DNA of 64,000 nt, from contig JAURPJ010000053.1 in the NCBI GenBank assembly GCA_030835305.1, positions 1 through 64,000 on the forward strand. Direction: 5' to 3'. Origin of the DNA: Verrucomicrobiota bacterium (GTDB lineage: Bacteria; Verrucomicrobiota; Verrucomicrobiia; Verrucomicrobiales; Akkermansiaceae). Both the position numbers and the translations under genes were made by a program. The notes beneath the pieces are model-generated. The model had not been told where the DNA came from and made no database searches. It was given only the letters and a program-made list of their open reading frames with translations. This document shows positions 26,951 to 36,123 of the stretch, piece after piece; within the stretch, counting starts at the first letter, position 1; each line of letters opens with the position of its first letter.

Positions 26951-26980
26951 AAAAAGCCCGCACTCCAAGGAGCGCGGGCT
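26951..26980 (-). terminator. rho-independent terminator of the metK-ahcY transcript
   Basis: On the minus strand AGCCCGC-G-CTCC pairs with GGAG-T-GCGGGCT (the plus-strand hairpin spans 26955-26980), followed by five T. It lies about 30 bp after the ahcY stop. Confidence 0.9.
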
Positions 26981-27009
26981 ATCAAAACAGGGAGAGCGTC
27001 CGTCTCCTT

Positions 27010-28428
27010 TTAATAGCGGTAGTGCGCGGGCTTGTAAGGCCCTTCAACCGACACATCAATGTAGTCGGCCTGCTCTTGGGTCAGCTTGGTCAGCTTGGCA
27101 CCAATTTTTTCGAGGTGAAGCTTTGCCACTTCCTCATCCAGCTCTTTCGGAAGCACTTCCACGCCAATCTCTCGTGAGTCCTTGGTCTCCCAAAGTGCAA
27201 TTTGTGCGAGAGTTTGGTTGGTGAAGCTGTTGCTCATCACGAAGCTTGGGTGTCCGGTGGCACACCCAAGGTTCACGAGGCGACCTTCGGCGAGCATGTA
27301 GATGCTGTTGCCCTCTTTGAAGGTGTATTTATCAACCTGCGGCTTGATATTGAGCTTCTGGACTCCCTCAAGAGCCTCGAGCTTATCAATTTGAATCTCA
27401 TTATCGAAGTGACCAATATTACAAACGATGGCCTGGTCCTTCATCTTTTCCATGTGCTCGGCGCGGATAATGTTGAAATTTCCGGTGGTGGTCACATAGA
27501 TGTCACCCCAACCAAGGGTGTCTTCAACGGTGAGGACGCGGAAGCCTTCCATGGCAGCTTGCAAAGCACAAATTGGATCAACCTCGGTCACGACAACCTG
27601 GGCACCCTGGGCGCGAAGAGCCTGGGCACACCCCTTGCCGACATCACCGTATCCACAAACAACCCCGACCTTACCGGAAATCATAACATCGGTGGCACGC
27701 TTGATCCCATCAATAAGGGACTCACGGCAACCGTACAGGTTGTCGAACTTCGACTTGGTCACCGAGTCATTCACGTTGATCGCGGGGAAGAGAAGCTTCC
27801 CGTCCCGCTGCATCTGATAGAGGCGGTGAACGCCGGTTGTGGTCTCCTCGGAGACTCCTTTCAGCTCGGGAACCCAAGCGTGAAAAATGCCGGGCTGCTT
27901 GGCGTGAATGTCTTTGAGAAGAGCTTTGATCACGGCTTCCTCGGTCGAAGAAGCAGGCTCGTTGACCCAATCGGATCCATCCTCGAGCTCGTATCCCTTG
28001 TGGATGAGGAGAGTGGCATCACCACCATCATCGACAATCAACTGGGGACCAAGCGGAAGGCCTCTATCAGGATTGGGGAACTGCAGTGCCTGCCAGGTGC
28101 ACCACCAGTATTCTTCAAGAGTCTCGCCCTTCCAGGCAAAGACAGGATATCCGGCCTCAGCCATGGCAGCAGCGGCGTGATCCTGCGTAGAAAAAATATT
28201 ACAGGAACACCAACGAACATCAGCACCGACTTCACGGAGGGTCTCCATGAGAACTGCGGTCTGGATGGTCATGTGGAGCGACCCCATAACGCGCACACCA
28301 TCGAGCGGCTTCCTGGGGCCATACTTTTCACGAGTGGCCATGAGGCCGGGCATTTCGTGCTCGGCAACATCGAGTTCTTTGCGACCGAAACCCGCGAGGC
28401 CGATATCTTTGACTTTGTAATCTGACAT
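27010..28428 (-). CDS. ahcY: adenosylhomocysteinase
   Basis: A 472-residue S-adenosylhomocysteine hydrolase, splitting SAH into homocysteine and adenosine with bound NAD. It shows '[20 protein letters not shown]', '[17 protein letters not shown]', the NAD loop '[16 protein letters not shown]' and the conserved C-terminus 'PYKPAHYRY'. It lies 22 bp downstream of metK on the same strand, so one transcript covers SAM synthesis and SAH recycling. The gene divergent from metK is a SahR-type regulator. Confidence 0.97.
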   Translation of the reverse strand: MSDYKVKDIGLAGFGRKELDVAEHEMPGLMATREKYGPRKPLDGVRVMGSLHMTIQTAVLMETLREVGADVRWCSCNIFSTQDHAAAAMAEAGYPVFAWKGETLEEYWWCTWQALQFPNPDRGLPLGPQLIVDDGGDATLLIHKGYELEDGSDWVNEPASSTEEAVIKALLKDIHAKQPGIFHAWVPELKGVSEETTTGVHRLYQMQRDGKLLFPAINVNDSVTKSKFDNLYGCRESLIDGIKRATDVMISGKVGVVCGYGDVGKGCAQALRAQGAQVVVTEVDPICALQAAMEGFRVLTVEDTLGWGDIYVTTTGNFNIIRAEHMEKMKDQAIVCNIGHFDNEIQIDKLEALEGVQKLNIKPQVDKYTFKEGNSIYMLAEGRLVNLGCATGHPSFVMSNSFTNQTLAQIALWETKDSREIGVEVLPKELDEEVAKLHLEKIGAKLTKLTQEQADYIDVSVEGPYKPAHYRY

Positions 28429-28450
28429 AATGATTTTTTGTTAAGAGGGT

Positions 28451-29647
28451 TTAGAGAGCGGCCTTAAGAGCATCGACCTTGTCGTTTTGCTCCCATGGAA
28501 GCGAAGCGGAGGAATACCCAAAGTGTCCGTAGTTGGTGGACTGACCGTAGATTGGACGGAGGAGATCAAGTTGCGCGACGATGTCGGCAGCCTTAAAGCT
28601 GAAGACTTTCTTCACCGCTTTCACTATCTTTTCCTCATCAACCTCGTTGGTGCCGAAAGTATTGACGTTGACGCTCACAGGATCGGGATAACCGATGGCG
28701 TAGGCGAGCTGGAGCTCGCACTCGGTCGCGAGACCGGCAGCCACGATATTCTTGGCAACCCAACGCGCCATGTAAGCTGCGGAGCGATCGACCTTGGATG
28801 GATCTTTTCCTGAGAATGCACCGCCGCCGTGACGGCCCATGCCACCGTAGGTATCCACGATGATCTTACGCCCGGTGAGTCCGGCGTCGCCCTCGGGCCC
28901 GCCGATGACAAAACGTCCGGTTGGGTTGATAAGATACTGGGTTTCGTCCCGCAAGAGCTCACCAGGGATAACTTTCTCAATGAGGTCGCGCTTCAAAATC
29001 TCGCGCATCTCCGGTGTATCGATTTCAGCGGCATGCATCGTGGAAACGACCACTGCAGTGACGCTGACAGGCTTGCCATCCTGATATTGCATCGAGACTT
29101 GGGTCTTGGAATCCGGACGGAGCCATGTGTGCACTCGATCCTTTCGAAGGTTGGTCAAGGCTTCACCAAGGCGGTGCGCGTAGGCCACTGGCGCCGGCAT
29201 GAGTTCCTCGGTTTCATCGGCCGCGTAGCCAAACATGATCCCCTGATCCCCGGCTCCCTGCTCGGCAGTGTCCTTGTGATCGGCAACATCGGCGTCCACC
29301 CCTTGAGCGATGTCTTGCGACTGCTTACCGAGAAGGTTCATGAAGAATAGGCTGTCAGCATCAAACTTGGAAGTGTAGCTATAGTTGGTGTTGTCGGCGT
29401 AGGATTTGTCGTAGCCAATCTTGCGGACAGCCTCGCGGGCCACCTCTTCGTAATTGAACTTGGCACCCGTGGTGATCTCACCGGCCAGGGCAAGAACGTT
29501 GTCCTTCACAAGCGTTTCACAAGCAACACGGGACTTGGGGTCTTGCTCAAGGCAGGCGTCGAGGATAGCGTCGGACACGGTATCACAGACTTTATCTGGA
29601 TGCCCTTCGGTGACGGATTCTGAGGAGAAAATGAAGCTTTTGCTCAT
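28451..29647 (-). CDS. metK: S-adenosylmethionine synthetase
   Basis: A 398-residue methionine adenosyltransferase making SAM from methionine and ATP. Signatures are '[20 protein letters not shown]', '[12 protein letters not shown]' (hexapeptide region) and '[16 protein letters not shown]' (P-loop). It is the first gene of the metK-ahcY pair. A 26-bp dyad lies 15 bp upstream of its start codon, between it and the divergent ArsR-methyltransferase gene, a position suited to repression of both. Confidence 0.97.
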   Translation of the reverse strand: MSKSFIFSSESVTEGHPDKVCDTVSDAILDACLEQDPKSRVACETLVKDNVLALAGEITTGAKFNYEEVAREAVRKIGYDKSYADNTNYSYTSKFDADSLFFMNLLGKQSQDIAQGVDADVADHKDTAEQGAGDQGIMFGYAADETEELMPAPVAYAHRLGEALTNLRKDRVHTWLRPDSKTQVSMQYQDGKPVSVTAVVVSTMHAAEIDTPEMREILKRDLIEKVIPGELLRDETQYLINPTGRFVIGGPEGDAGLTGRKIIVDTYGGMGRHGGGAFSGKDPSKVDRSAAYMARWVAKNIVAAGLATECELQLAYAIGYPDPVSVNVNTFGTNEVDEEKIVKAVKKVFSFKAADIVAQLDLLRPIYGQSTNYGHFGYSSASLPWEQNDKVDALKAAL

Positions 29648-29661
29648 GGGTCTGTATTTGA

Positions 29662-29687
29662 TATCGTCGAATCGCGATTCGTTGATA
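29662..29687. promoter_or_regulatory. candidate SahR-type operator (imperfect dyad)
   Basis: TATC-GT-CGAATCG | CGATTCG-TT-GATA: two 13-base arms matching except at two positions, with a perfect 14-bp core (29668-29681). It is centred in the 60-bp gap between the start codons of metK (minus) and the ArsR-methyltransferase gene (plus). ArsR-type dimers bind such dyads, so it probably controls both directions. Confidence 0.65.
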
Positions 29688-29707
29688 CGAAGTAATCACC
29701 CATTCTC

Positions 29708-30622
29708 ATGCCGTCAATTCTCAATTCCCTCAAAATGATCTCCGACCCCACGCGGTTGCGCATTCTACTGCTGCTCGGAGACGAATCACTATCGGTCGCC
29801 GAACTCCAGCAAATCCTCGGCATGGGCCAGTCGCGGATCTCGACCCAGCTTTCCCAACTCAAGAAGGAAGGTCTGGTCACCGACCAGCGTTCGGGCAAAA
29901 ACAACATCTACTCCGCGCTCATTCCGGCCGGCCTCGATCAAATCGTCCGAGTAGCCGGCCAGGAACTTCCCGAATGCGAGAAAGACCGCTCCTCGCTCCG
30001 CCATATTCTGCGCAAACGCAAGGACCAGGTCCGGGCCTACTTTGATGAACTCGCCGGCCGATTCGGGCGTGAATACGTCCCCGGCCGCTCCTGGAAAGGC
30101 CTTGCCGAGGCTATGCTAAAAATCCTCAATTATGACGTCGTCGCCGATCTGGGCGCGGGCGAAGGCACCCTTTCCCAGCTCATCGCCCAACGCGCCAAAA
30201 AAGTCATCGCCGTAGATAACTCCGAAAAAATGGTCGAGTTCGGCCAAAAGCTCGCCAAGGAAAACAAGCTCCCAAATCTTGAATACCGTCTTGGCGATAT
30301 CGAATCCCCGCCCATCGACGACTCGTCCGTCGACCTCGCCATTCTTTCGCAAGCCCTCCACCACGCCAAGCAACCGGCCAAAGCCCTCTCCGAAGCACAC
30401 CGCATTCTAAAACCCGGCGGACGCCTCATTGTTCTCGACCTTCTGCAACACTCCTTCGAGAAGGCACGCGACCTTTACTACGACACCTGGCTGGGGTTTT
30501 CCGAAGTCGAGCTTGCCGAAATGATCACCTCGGCCGGTTTTAAAGATGTTGAAACCGCCATAGTTGACCGCGAGGAAATACCACCGAACTTTCAAACCCT
30601 GCTTGCCAGTGCCGGCAAATGA
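29708..30622 (+). CDS. ArsR-family regulator with methyltransferase domain (SahR-like)
   Basis: A 304-residue two-domain protein. Residues 1-90 are an ArsR winged HTH ('LKMISDPTRLRILLLLGDES', 'LQQILGMGQSRISTQLSQLK'). From about 110 on there is a class I methyltransferase fold with motif I 'VVADLGAGEG' (about 144-153) and 'PPIDDSSVDLAILSQALHHA'. SahR of Proteobacteria, as I recall it, has this architecture and represses SAM/SAH recycling genes in response to SAH. Here it is divergent from metK-ahcY with a dyad between, so SAH is probably the ligand of the C-terminal domain. The next gene overlaps its stop by 4 bp. Confidence 0.88.
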   Translation: MPSILNSLKMISDPTRLRILLLLGDESLSVAELQQILGMGQSRISTQLSQLKKEGLVTDQRSGKNNIYSALIPAGLDQIVRVAGQELPECEKDRSSLRHILRKRKDQVRAYFDELAGRFGREYVPGRSWKGLAEAMLKILNYDVVADLGAGEGTLSQLIAQRAKKVIAVDNSEKMVEFGQKLAKENKLPNLEYRLGDIESPPIDDSSVDLAILSQALHHAKQPAKALSEAHRILKPGGRLIVLDLLQHSFEKARDLYYDTWLGFSEVELAEMITSAGFKDVETAIVDREEIPPNFQTLLASAGK

Positions 30623-31458
30623 ATCTGCTGAAACACATCTGCCTCGTCCTGGCCCTCGTCTTCAGCGGGTGCAGCCAACCCCGGACAGAACCGCCCGCTC
30701 AACCTGTCGTTGCCGCCCCGCTGCCCCCGATTCCCCAAATACCTCCAAACCCGGCAATAGCGCCCAAGGTAGCTCCCTCTCAACAGACTCCAACAGTCAC
30801 ACCCAGACACCCGCTCAAAGTCCGTACGGCCTCGCTGAACGGGACCAAATTTACCGCCGTCACCTTTGATCGACGCGACTACTTCCTCAAAGTCATTGAT
30901 CAAAAAAACGGTCCCGGATCACGATTCGAAAGCGCGCAGGCAGCGGGTTCGGGAAGTATTGCAGCCATCAACGGAGGATTTTTTAACCCAGACGGATCCC
31001 CGCTCGGACTCGTCATCAGTGGAGGAGAAGCACGAGGTTCATTCAACTCGGCCTCCTTCCTTGGCACCGGGATTCTCGATGGAAAAAATGTCACGCTCGC
31101 AACCCGCGAGAACTACCAACGCTCCACCGAACTCCTCCAAACCGGCCCCCGGCTGGTCTGGGACGGCGAGAGCCTCACCGGGCTCTCCACCACCAACGAG
31201 CGACCCCGCTCGCTTATGATCTGGGACGGTAAAAACCACTTCGGCCTCGTCCACACCGACACCGCCACCCTCAAAGGCCTTTCAAACAACCTCAAAGCAC
31301 AACCGCTCTCCGGCTTCGACGTCAAATACGCCGTCAACCTCGATGGCGGAACATCGTGTGACCTGTGGGTCTCGGAATCCGTCCCCAGCGGAGGCTTCAG
31401 CAAGAACTCCTTCTTCAGAAAAAAGGCGAGGAATTACCTCGCCCTGCGGGAACGCTAG
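30619..31458 (+). CDS. phosphodiester glycosidase-like (NAGPA) lipoprotein
   Basis: A 279-residue lipoprotein (lipobox 'LVFSGC'), then a Pro-rich linker of ~50 residues ('PPIPQIPPNP' style). Next comes an NAGPA domain: 'VTFDRRDYFLKVID', 'IAAINGGFFNPDGSPLGLVI', 'QTGPRLVWDGES' and 'YAVNLDGGTSCDLWV'. Homologues remove GlcNAc from phosphodiesters or are exopolysaccharide-related. The start overlaps the regulator stop (ATGA, 30619-30622), so the two are co-translated. Why a SAH-sensing regulator should be coupled to this enzyme is unclear. Confidence 0.85.
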   Translation: MNLLKHICLVLALVFSGCSQPRTEPPAQPVVAAPLPPIPQIPPNPAIAPKVAPSQQTPTVTPRHPLKVRTASLNGTKFTAVTFDRRDYFLKVIDQKNGPGSRFESAQAAGSGSIAAINGGFFNPDGSPLGLVISGGEARGSFNSASFLGTGILDGKNVTLATRENYQRSTELLQTGPRLVWDGESLTGLSTTNERPRSLMIWDGKNHFGLVHTDTATLKGLSNNLKAQPLSGFDVKYAVNLDGGTSCDLWVSESVPSGGFSKNSFFRKKARNYLALRER

Positions 31459-31476
31459 AAGACTCCTCTTCTATAA

Positions 31477-32376
31477 CTACTTCGACCACTTTTTCCAAAC
31501 GCCGTCGATTTTCTCAACCGATGGCAGCTCTCCGTCGAGGATCAGGAAGCCATAGTCGAGCTCAAGCGACCCACCCTTCTTAATCTCCTTCTCAAAGAAA
31601 GCTCCAAAGCGACCGTAGTCGCGGTAAGCAGAGTGCACGGTTCCCTTCGGATTGCTCGAAGCATTCATGTGCACTACACCATACTGCTTTCCGGCAAGGG
31701 TGTAATTTTCGGCCGCCCAGGGAAGATCCTTCACGCCCTTCACCTTGGTCACGCCGTTCGGAAAGAGATACTTGGTCTTCTTCTTATCAACCTCGTTTGC
31801 CGGGCGGTACTGCACACCGGCGTGTTCGGGATCACCCTTCAAAAAGACATCTCCATCAACAGGCCTCAGCTTCGTGTGAAAGTCAATCATCACCCGTCCG
31901 CCGTGCACACCCTCGCTCACGGTAAATGTCCGGGCCTCTTCCAAAAACGGCTCCTCTTTTTCATCCATCCAATGGGTCACCGAAGTGAAGGTTGCAGATC
32001 CGTCCTTCACCTCCTGCTTTGAAAACTTCTGGTGAACAATGTCACCTCCTTTCATGTGCCAACGGTCATAGCTCTTGCCGTTCGCCTTGATCTTGCTCCA
32101 ACCGATAAAAATTCCCCGGTGGTGCGTAAATTGTCCCCCCGGCCCCTTGGTTATCGGCATCTTTCCCTCGGCATCAAAGACGTGGAGATACGGCTTGTAA
32201 GTGGCATGATGTTTCTCCGGCGTTGAAGTATCATGCTCATACATGTAGCGCACGATGACCTTGCCATCCGAAAGCACATCAAGGTGTTTCCCTTCGGTAT
32301 CCTTGATTTCAAGCGCGCCCAAAACAGGTATTGCCAGACAAGGCGATGTCAAAAGTATTTTAACCATGGCTATCAT
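31477..32376 (-). CDS. DUF6807 (PmoA-like) family protein
   Basis: A 299-residue protein of the family often labelled 'PmoA' (DUF6807): 'VIVRYMYEHDTSTPEKHHAT', 'YKPYLHVFDAEGKMPITKGP', 'FTHHRGIFIGWSKI', then 'DEHAGVQYRP'-type and 'YGRFGAFFEKEIKKGG' segments near the end. The N-terminus ('MVKILLTSPCLAIPVLGA') looks like a short signal peptide. The start is ATG 32376 or 32367; the longer frame would overlap the acyltransferase gene. Despite the label these are not methane monooxygenase subunits; the family is common in Planctomycetes and Verrucomicrobia near sugar-processing genes. It lies 34 bp after the acyltransferase stop. Confidence 0.82.
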   Translation of the reverse strand: MIAMVKILLTSPCLAIPVLGALEIKDTEGKHLDVLSDGKVIVRYMYEHDTSTPEKHHATYKPYLHVFDAEGKMPITKGPGGQFTHHRGIFIGWSKIKANGKSYDRWHMKGGDIVHQKFSKQEVKDGSATFTSVTHWMDEKEEPFLEEARTFTVSEGVHGGRVMIDFHTKLRPVDGDVFLKGDPEHAGVQYRPANEVDKKKTKYLFPNGVTKVKGVKDLPWAAENYTLAGKQYGVVHMNASSNPKGTVHSAYRDYGRFGAFFEKEIKKGGSLELDYGFLILDGELPSVEKIDGVWKKWSK

Positions 32377-32410
32377 ACTGTCTGACCCCCAGAATATTTC
32401 AATGAGAGAA

Positions 32411-33997
32411 CTATTCCAGAACCTCTGGAATGGGAGGAGGCGCCACCGGCCGCACCTTACGACCATTGAGAAGGGCGCCAATCCAAGTGTAACGAACAGC
32501 GTATTCGTAAACCAGTAGCAGAACTGCGGTGACTCCACCAATGACAATGACGATCTTAAAGACCAGAGGGATCTCCCAACTACTAATCAAAATTTGCACC
32601 GCAACCATCACCGGAAGATGTGCCAAATAGAGCCAGTAGGAGGAGTCTGACAAGTATCGTACTTTAGGCCGGCCATCGCTCATAAATCTCCGGAACAACC
32701 CCATCATCCCAACAATCGTCAGCCAGCAAAAACAAGCCGCTCCTAGAGACCCCAAGGTCGGCTCACTCTTCACCCACATTCGTCCCCACCACCAAAACGG
32801 AAGTGACACAACCAACCATGCCCACCACTTCTCGCCCACCCGCTTCTCCCAAAAGCCCCGACCAAAACTGAGGGCTCCAAAGAAGAAGAAAATGCCATAG
32901 TAAGCCAACTTAATCGGCCACGGGAAGATTCCCGCCGAAGTCCCAGGGCCAAACTGTCCGGGCATCAAGCTCTGCAACCACCACGTCAGCGGGATCAGCC
33001 AAAGCAAACATCCCGGCACACTAATCAAAAAATCAGGCAACCTTATTCCAATTCGTTTCGCGATCAGAGCAACCGGAACAAAAACCAAAAGAAGCCACAA
33101 GAGATCGTAAAGGAACCAAAGGTGATGAAAGACGGGCCAAAAGACACCCGCCCAATACCAGGAAGTATCAGTCTCACCGTCCCCTTCGGCGCCTGCTTCT
33201 TCGAGCACCCCTACCAGTCTTTCCCTTGCCAGCTCATGCTCATCCGTTACCTCAATCTGGAAGTGCTCTGCGATTGCTTTCACAAATTCAAAATCAGCCT
33301 TAGCTGCCTGCATCGCCGTCGACCCTTTGGCATCCTTCGCCGAAACATCCGCTCCCGCCTCCAGCAGCACCCCTGCCACATCCTCTCTTCCAAAGAAACA
33401 GGCCGAGATCAAAGCCGTCCCACCATCCATTGCTCGCCCCTCCAAGTCAGCCCCTTGCTCCATTAAAAGTTCTGCCATCTCACGATCACCGGCAATCGCA
33501 GCGAGGTGGAGTAAAGGGGTCCCGTTGCCATTCCTGCTGTTAGGATCTTTCCCATCCTCCAGTAACGCCCGAACCTCTTCCACATCGCCTCGCAAAACTG
33601 CCGCCGGCAAATCTTCCCCCATCTGAGTCGAAAGCTCCACCCGCTCTTTCTTCACCTGCTCGCCCCAGACCCATAGCCCCGCTATCGACGGGAAAACAAT
33701 GATCACTCCCAGAATCAGCGGCACCCCGATCCGCAAAAGCCTTTGCTTTACCAAGCCTCCCATCCCTCTTTTCCGCCACATCATTGCCGTAAGAAATCCG
33801 CTAACCAAAAAGAAGAGCGACATCCGAAATCCGTGAATCCAATCGATAAGTGGCAGCAGAATTTCGGGCGCAGATTTCACATCGACAGCCAGCCATGCCC
33901 CCATCCCGGCGAACGAAAGCACTCCGTGCAACACGAGTCCCAGCAACATCGCCACGCCACGAAGACCGTCTAAAAAGTGATATCTTTCATTTGCCAT
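32411..33997 (-). CDS. acyltransferase-3 membrane protein with inserted ankyrin repeats
   Basis: A 528-residue protein. Residues 1-115 start an acyltransferase-3 (OpgC/OafA-like) fold: 'RYHFLDGLRGVAMLLGLVLH' and 'GFRMSLFFLVSGFLTAM'. Residues ~129-240 are ankyrin repeats ('TPLLHLAAIAGDREMAELLM', 'GTALISACFFGREDVAGVLL'), replacing what is normally a short loop. From ~280 the membrane domain resumes with eight or so segments ('HHLWFLYDLLWLLLVF', 'YLSDSSYWLYLAHLPVMV'). Acyltransferase-3 enzymes O-acylate envelope sugars. The acyltransferase motifs (D-G-L-R-G and H-x-W-F-L) are intact on either side of the insert. It is divergent from the sigma factor gene. Confidence 0.88.
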   Translation of the reverse strand: MANERYHFLDGLRGVAMLLGLVLHGVLSFAGMGAWLAVDVKSAPEILLPLIDWIHGFRMSLFFLVSGFLTAMMWRKRGMGGLVKQRLLRIGVPLILGVIIVFPSIAGLWVWGEQVKKERVELSTQMGEDLPAAVLRGDVEEVRALLEDGKDPNSRNGNGTPLLHLAAIAGDREMAELLMEQGADLEGRAMDGGTALISACFFGREDVAGVLLEAGADVSAKDAKGSTAMQAAKADFEFVKAIAEHFQIEVTDEHELARERLVGVLEEAGAEGDGETDTSWYWAGVFWPVFHHLWFLYDLLWLLLVFVPVALIAKRIGIRLPDFLISVPGCLLWLIPLTWWLQSLMPGQFGPGTSAGIFPWPIKLAYYGIFFFFGALSFGRGFWEKRVGEKWWAWLVVSLPFWWWGRMWVKSEPTLGSLGAACFCWLTIVGMMGLFRRFMSDGRPKVRYLSDSSYWLYLAHLPVMVAVQILISSWEIPLVFKIVIVIGGVTAVLLLVYEYAVRYTWIGALLNGRKVRPVAPPPIPEVLE

Positions 33998-34156
33998 CGG
34001 TAGTTACTTGATCGAGCCAGAGCCCGAAAAGCGAACACTATTTCACTTACGCAATTTTATTTGGCCTGCACCAACTCGCAACTTTAGGGCCCCCACCGCT
34101 TTTTCCTCCAAATTTCTGTTCGCTTTTCCCAAACTGCTGCGATTTCTCATTAAACC

Positions 34157-36109
34157 GTGCCTCAAACGGATCACCAACTCCTCAAACAGCACATGAGCAA
34201 CCCATCCGGGCAAGCTCTGGGCACCCTCGTGGACCGTCACCTTCCTCTCGTCCACTCCGTGGCACGCCGCATCACCGCGAACCCAGAAGCCGCTCGCGAT
34301 ATTTCCCAAATTGTCTTTCTTCGCCTCGTCAAAAAAGCCGCCAAAATCCCCGACACCCTCCCTCTCACAGCCTGGTTCCACCGCGAAACCCATAGCGCGT
34401 CAGTCGATCACGTTCGCTCCGAAGTCCGACGCCAAAAACGCGAACAAACCGCCGCCGATCTCGATGCCATGAAAGCCTCCTCCGAACCCTGGAATCAACT
34501 TGCGCCCGAAATCGATGGCGCCATTGATGAGCTCCCCGAAAACGAGCGCACCCTCGTCCTCCTTCGATTCTACCAAAACAAAACCTACCCGGAAATCGCC
34601 CGCGAACTTGGTATCAATGGCGACGCCGCCCGCATGCGCGCCAACAGGGCCCTCGAGAAGCTGCACGCCATTCTCTCCAAGCGTGGCATCACCACCACCT
34701 CCGCCCTTCTCGCCTCCACTATTCCCACCAACGCGGTCTCCCCGGCACCCGCCAGCCTTGTCAACGCCATCACGAGTTCAATTCAAGCCACCGCTGCCAC
34801 CACCGGAGCAATCGCTTTCGTCAAAGGTCACCTTCTAGCGTTGGTATCTCTCACCATCGGAATCGCAGCCGTCACGACCCAGCAAATTAAGATCAACAAA
34901 CTCAAAGAAAAACAAAGAACTCTTGTTTCCAAGCCTTCTCCAGGCAGCCTTTCCAATCGAAGCTTCACAACCTCCAAATCCCAAAAATTCACCTCCTTTA
35001 GCGAGCCCGATCTCCTCGCCATTTTCGCCAACCCGGACCCCGCCGAGCGACTCCGGCTCCTCCAAGCCTACTCGCTCGACCTCCCGACCGATCGCATTCC
35101 GGAAGCCCTCGAACTTCTTCGCAGCAAGACTCCGGATTGGGATTCGGAATCAAAAATGCTCACCCACCTTCTACTCACCCGCTGGGCCAAGACCAATCCC
35201 AAAGCCGCTTTCGCCTCGCTGGATGAAGCACAATTTTCCCTCGAACGAGGACACTCTCTCAGCATCCTTTCCGCCCTTGCCGCGCTCGATCCCAATCACA
35301 CCGCCGACTGGCTCACCTCCCCCTCCAACACCCGGGCCTACTACCCTCTCGTTGGCCACATTCTCTCCGGAACCATTGCCAAAGAATGGGCTCGCCAAGA
35401 CCCGCAAGCCGCCCTCGATTGGGCCCGCACCCTTCCCGAACAGCAACAAGCCGGAGCCTACTCCGGAGTGCTCGGGACCATCGCCGCGACCGACCCGCAA
35501 AAAGCCGCAGCCCTCGCTCTGACTTTAAAAACAAGCGAAGCACGAAGTCACATTCTCGATGAAATTGCCAAATCATGGGCACGACATTCACCCGAAGAAG
35601 CGCTCACTTGGGCCTCCTCACTCGAACCCGGTGAAAGCAAAACCGCAACCTCTTTTGCCCTGAAATCTTGGTCTGAAACGAATCCAGAAAAGGCGGCAGA
35701 ATACTTCGACAAAAATCCCAACTCCGCCCATCTCGGGCTCATCGCCACCCAGTGGGCGCAAAGGGACCCGGAAAGCGCCGCCCATTGGATTCATTCCAAA
35801 CCAAGATCACCTCAACGCGACGACGCCCTTGCCAAAACCCTCTGGAATTGGACCACGCAGACGCCCAAAGCCGCCACTGCATGGATCGAAGCCCTACCCC
35901 AAGGATCCTCCCGCGATCAGGCTATCGCAGGCCTCACCACCGCCGCTGTTGAATTCGATCCTCGCAGCGCCCTCGAATGGTCGCTAAAAATCTCCGCCTC
36001 ATCGTTTCGCGACGAGTTGTCCCGGCACACCTTCGAAACCTGGAATCGCCGCGATCCCGAAAAAGCCCGTCGATGGGCGGACGAAAATCAATTTCCCCTC
36101 AACAAATAA
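34157..36109 (+). CDS. membrane-spanning ECF sigma factor with C-terminal W-A/D-P repeat domain
   Basis: A 650-residue fusion. Residues 1-180 are an ECF sigma-70: region 2 around 'ARDISQIVFLRLVKKA' and region 4 'ELPENERTLVLLRFYQNKTY' with 'AARMRANRALEKLHAIL'. Residues ~217-240 form one transmembrane segment ('HLLALVSLTIGIAAVTT'), followed by a low-complexity linker. From ~290 to the end there are about nine ~32-residue repeats built on W-A-x-x-D-P-x-x-A-x-x-W-x-x-x-L-P ('WARQDPQAALDWARTLP', 'WAQRDPESAAHWI'). The repeat domain would be periplasmic. Two downstream proteins are built of the same repeats. Translation starts at GTG 34157. There is no separate anti-sigma gene, so the fused part may supply control. 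Confidence 0.88.
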   Translation: MPQTDHQLLKQHMSNPSGQALGTLVDRHLPLVHSVARRITANPEAARDISQIVFLRLVKKAAKIPDTLPLTAWFHRETHSASVDHVRSEVRRQKREQTAADLDAMKASSEPWNQLAPEIDGAIDELPENERTLVLLRFYQNKTYPEIARELGINGDAARMRANRALEKLHAILSKRGITTTSALLASTIPTNAVSPAPASLVNAITSSIQATAATTGAIAFVKGHLLALVSLTIGIAAVTTQQIKINKLKEKQRTLVSKPSPGSLSNRSFTTSKSQKFTSFSEPDLLAIFANPDPAERLRLLQAYSLDLPTDRIPEALELLRSKTPDWDSESKMLTHLLLTRWAKTNPKAAFASLDEAQFSLERGHSLSILSALAALDPNHTADWLTSPSNTRAYYPLVGHILSGTIAKEWARQDPQAALDWARTLPEQQQAGAYSGVLGTIAATDPQKAAALALTLKTSEARSHILDEIAKSWARHSPEEALTWASSLEPGESKTATSFALKSWSETNPEKAAEYFDKNPNSAHLGLIATQWAQRDPESAAHWIHSKPRSPQRDDALAKTLWNWTTQTPKAATAWIEALPQGSSRDQAIAGLTTAAVEFDPRSALEWSLKISASSFRDELSRHTFETWNRRDPEKARRWADENQFPLNK

Positions 36110-36123
36110 ACCAAGGTTACGCC

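Noticed and set aside
27202-28425. Long open frame antisense to ahcY
   Set aside because: A composition effect of a codon-biased gene; the sense strand is a clear adenosylhomocysteinase.
31457-31472. Short hairpin after the NAGPA gene as a terminator
   Set aside because: Only a 6-bp A/T-rich stem with no T run; too weak to call.
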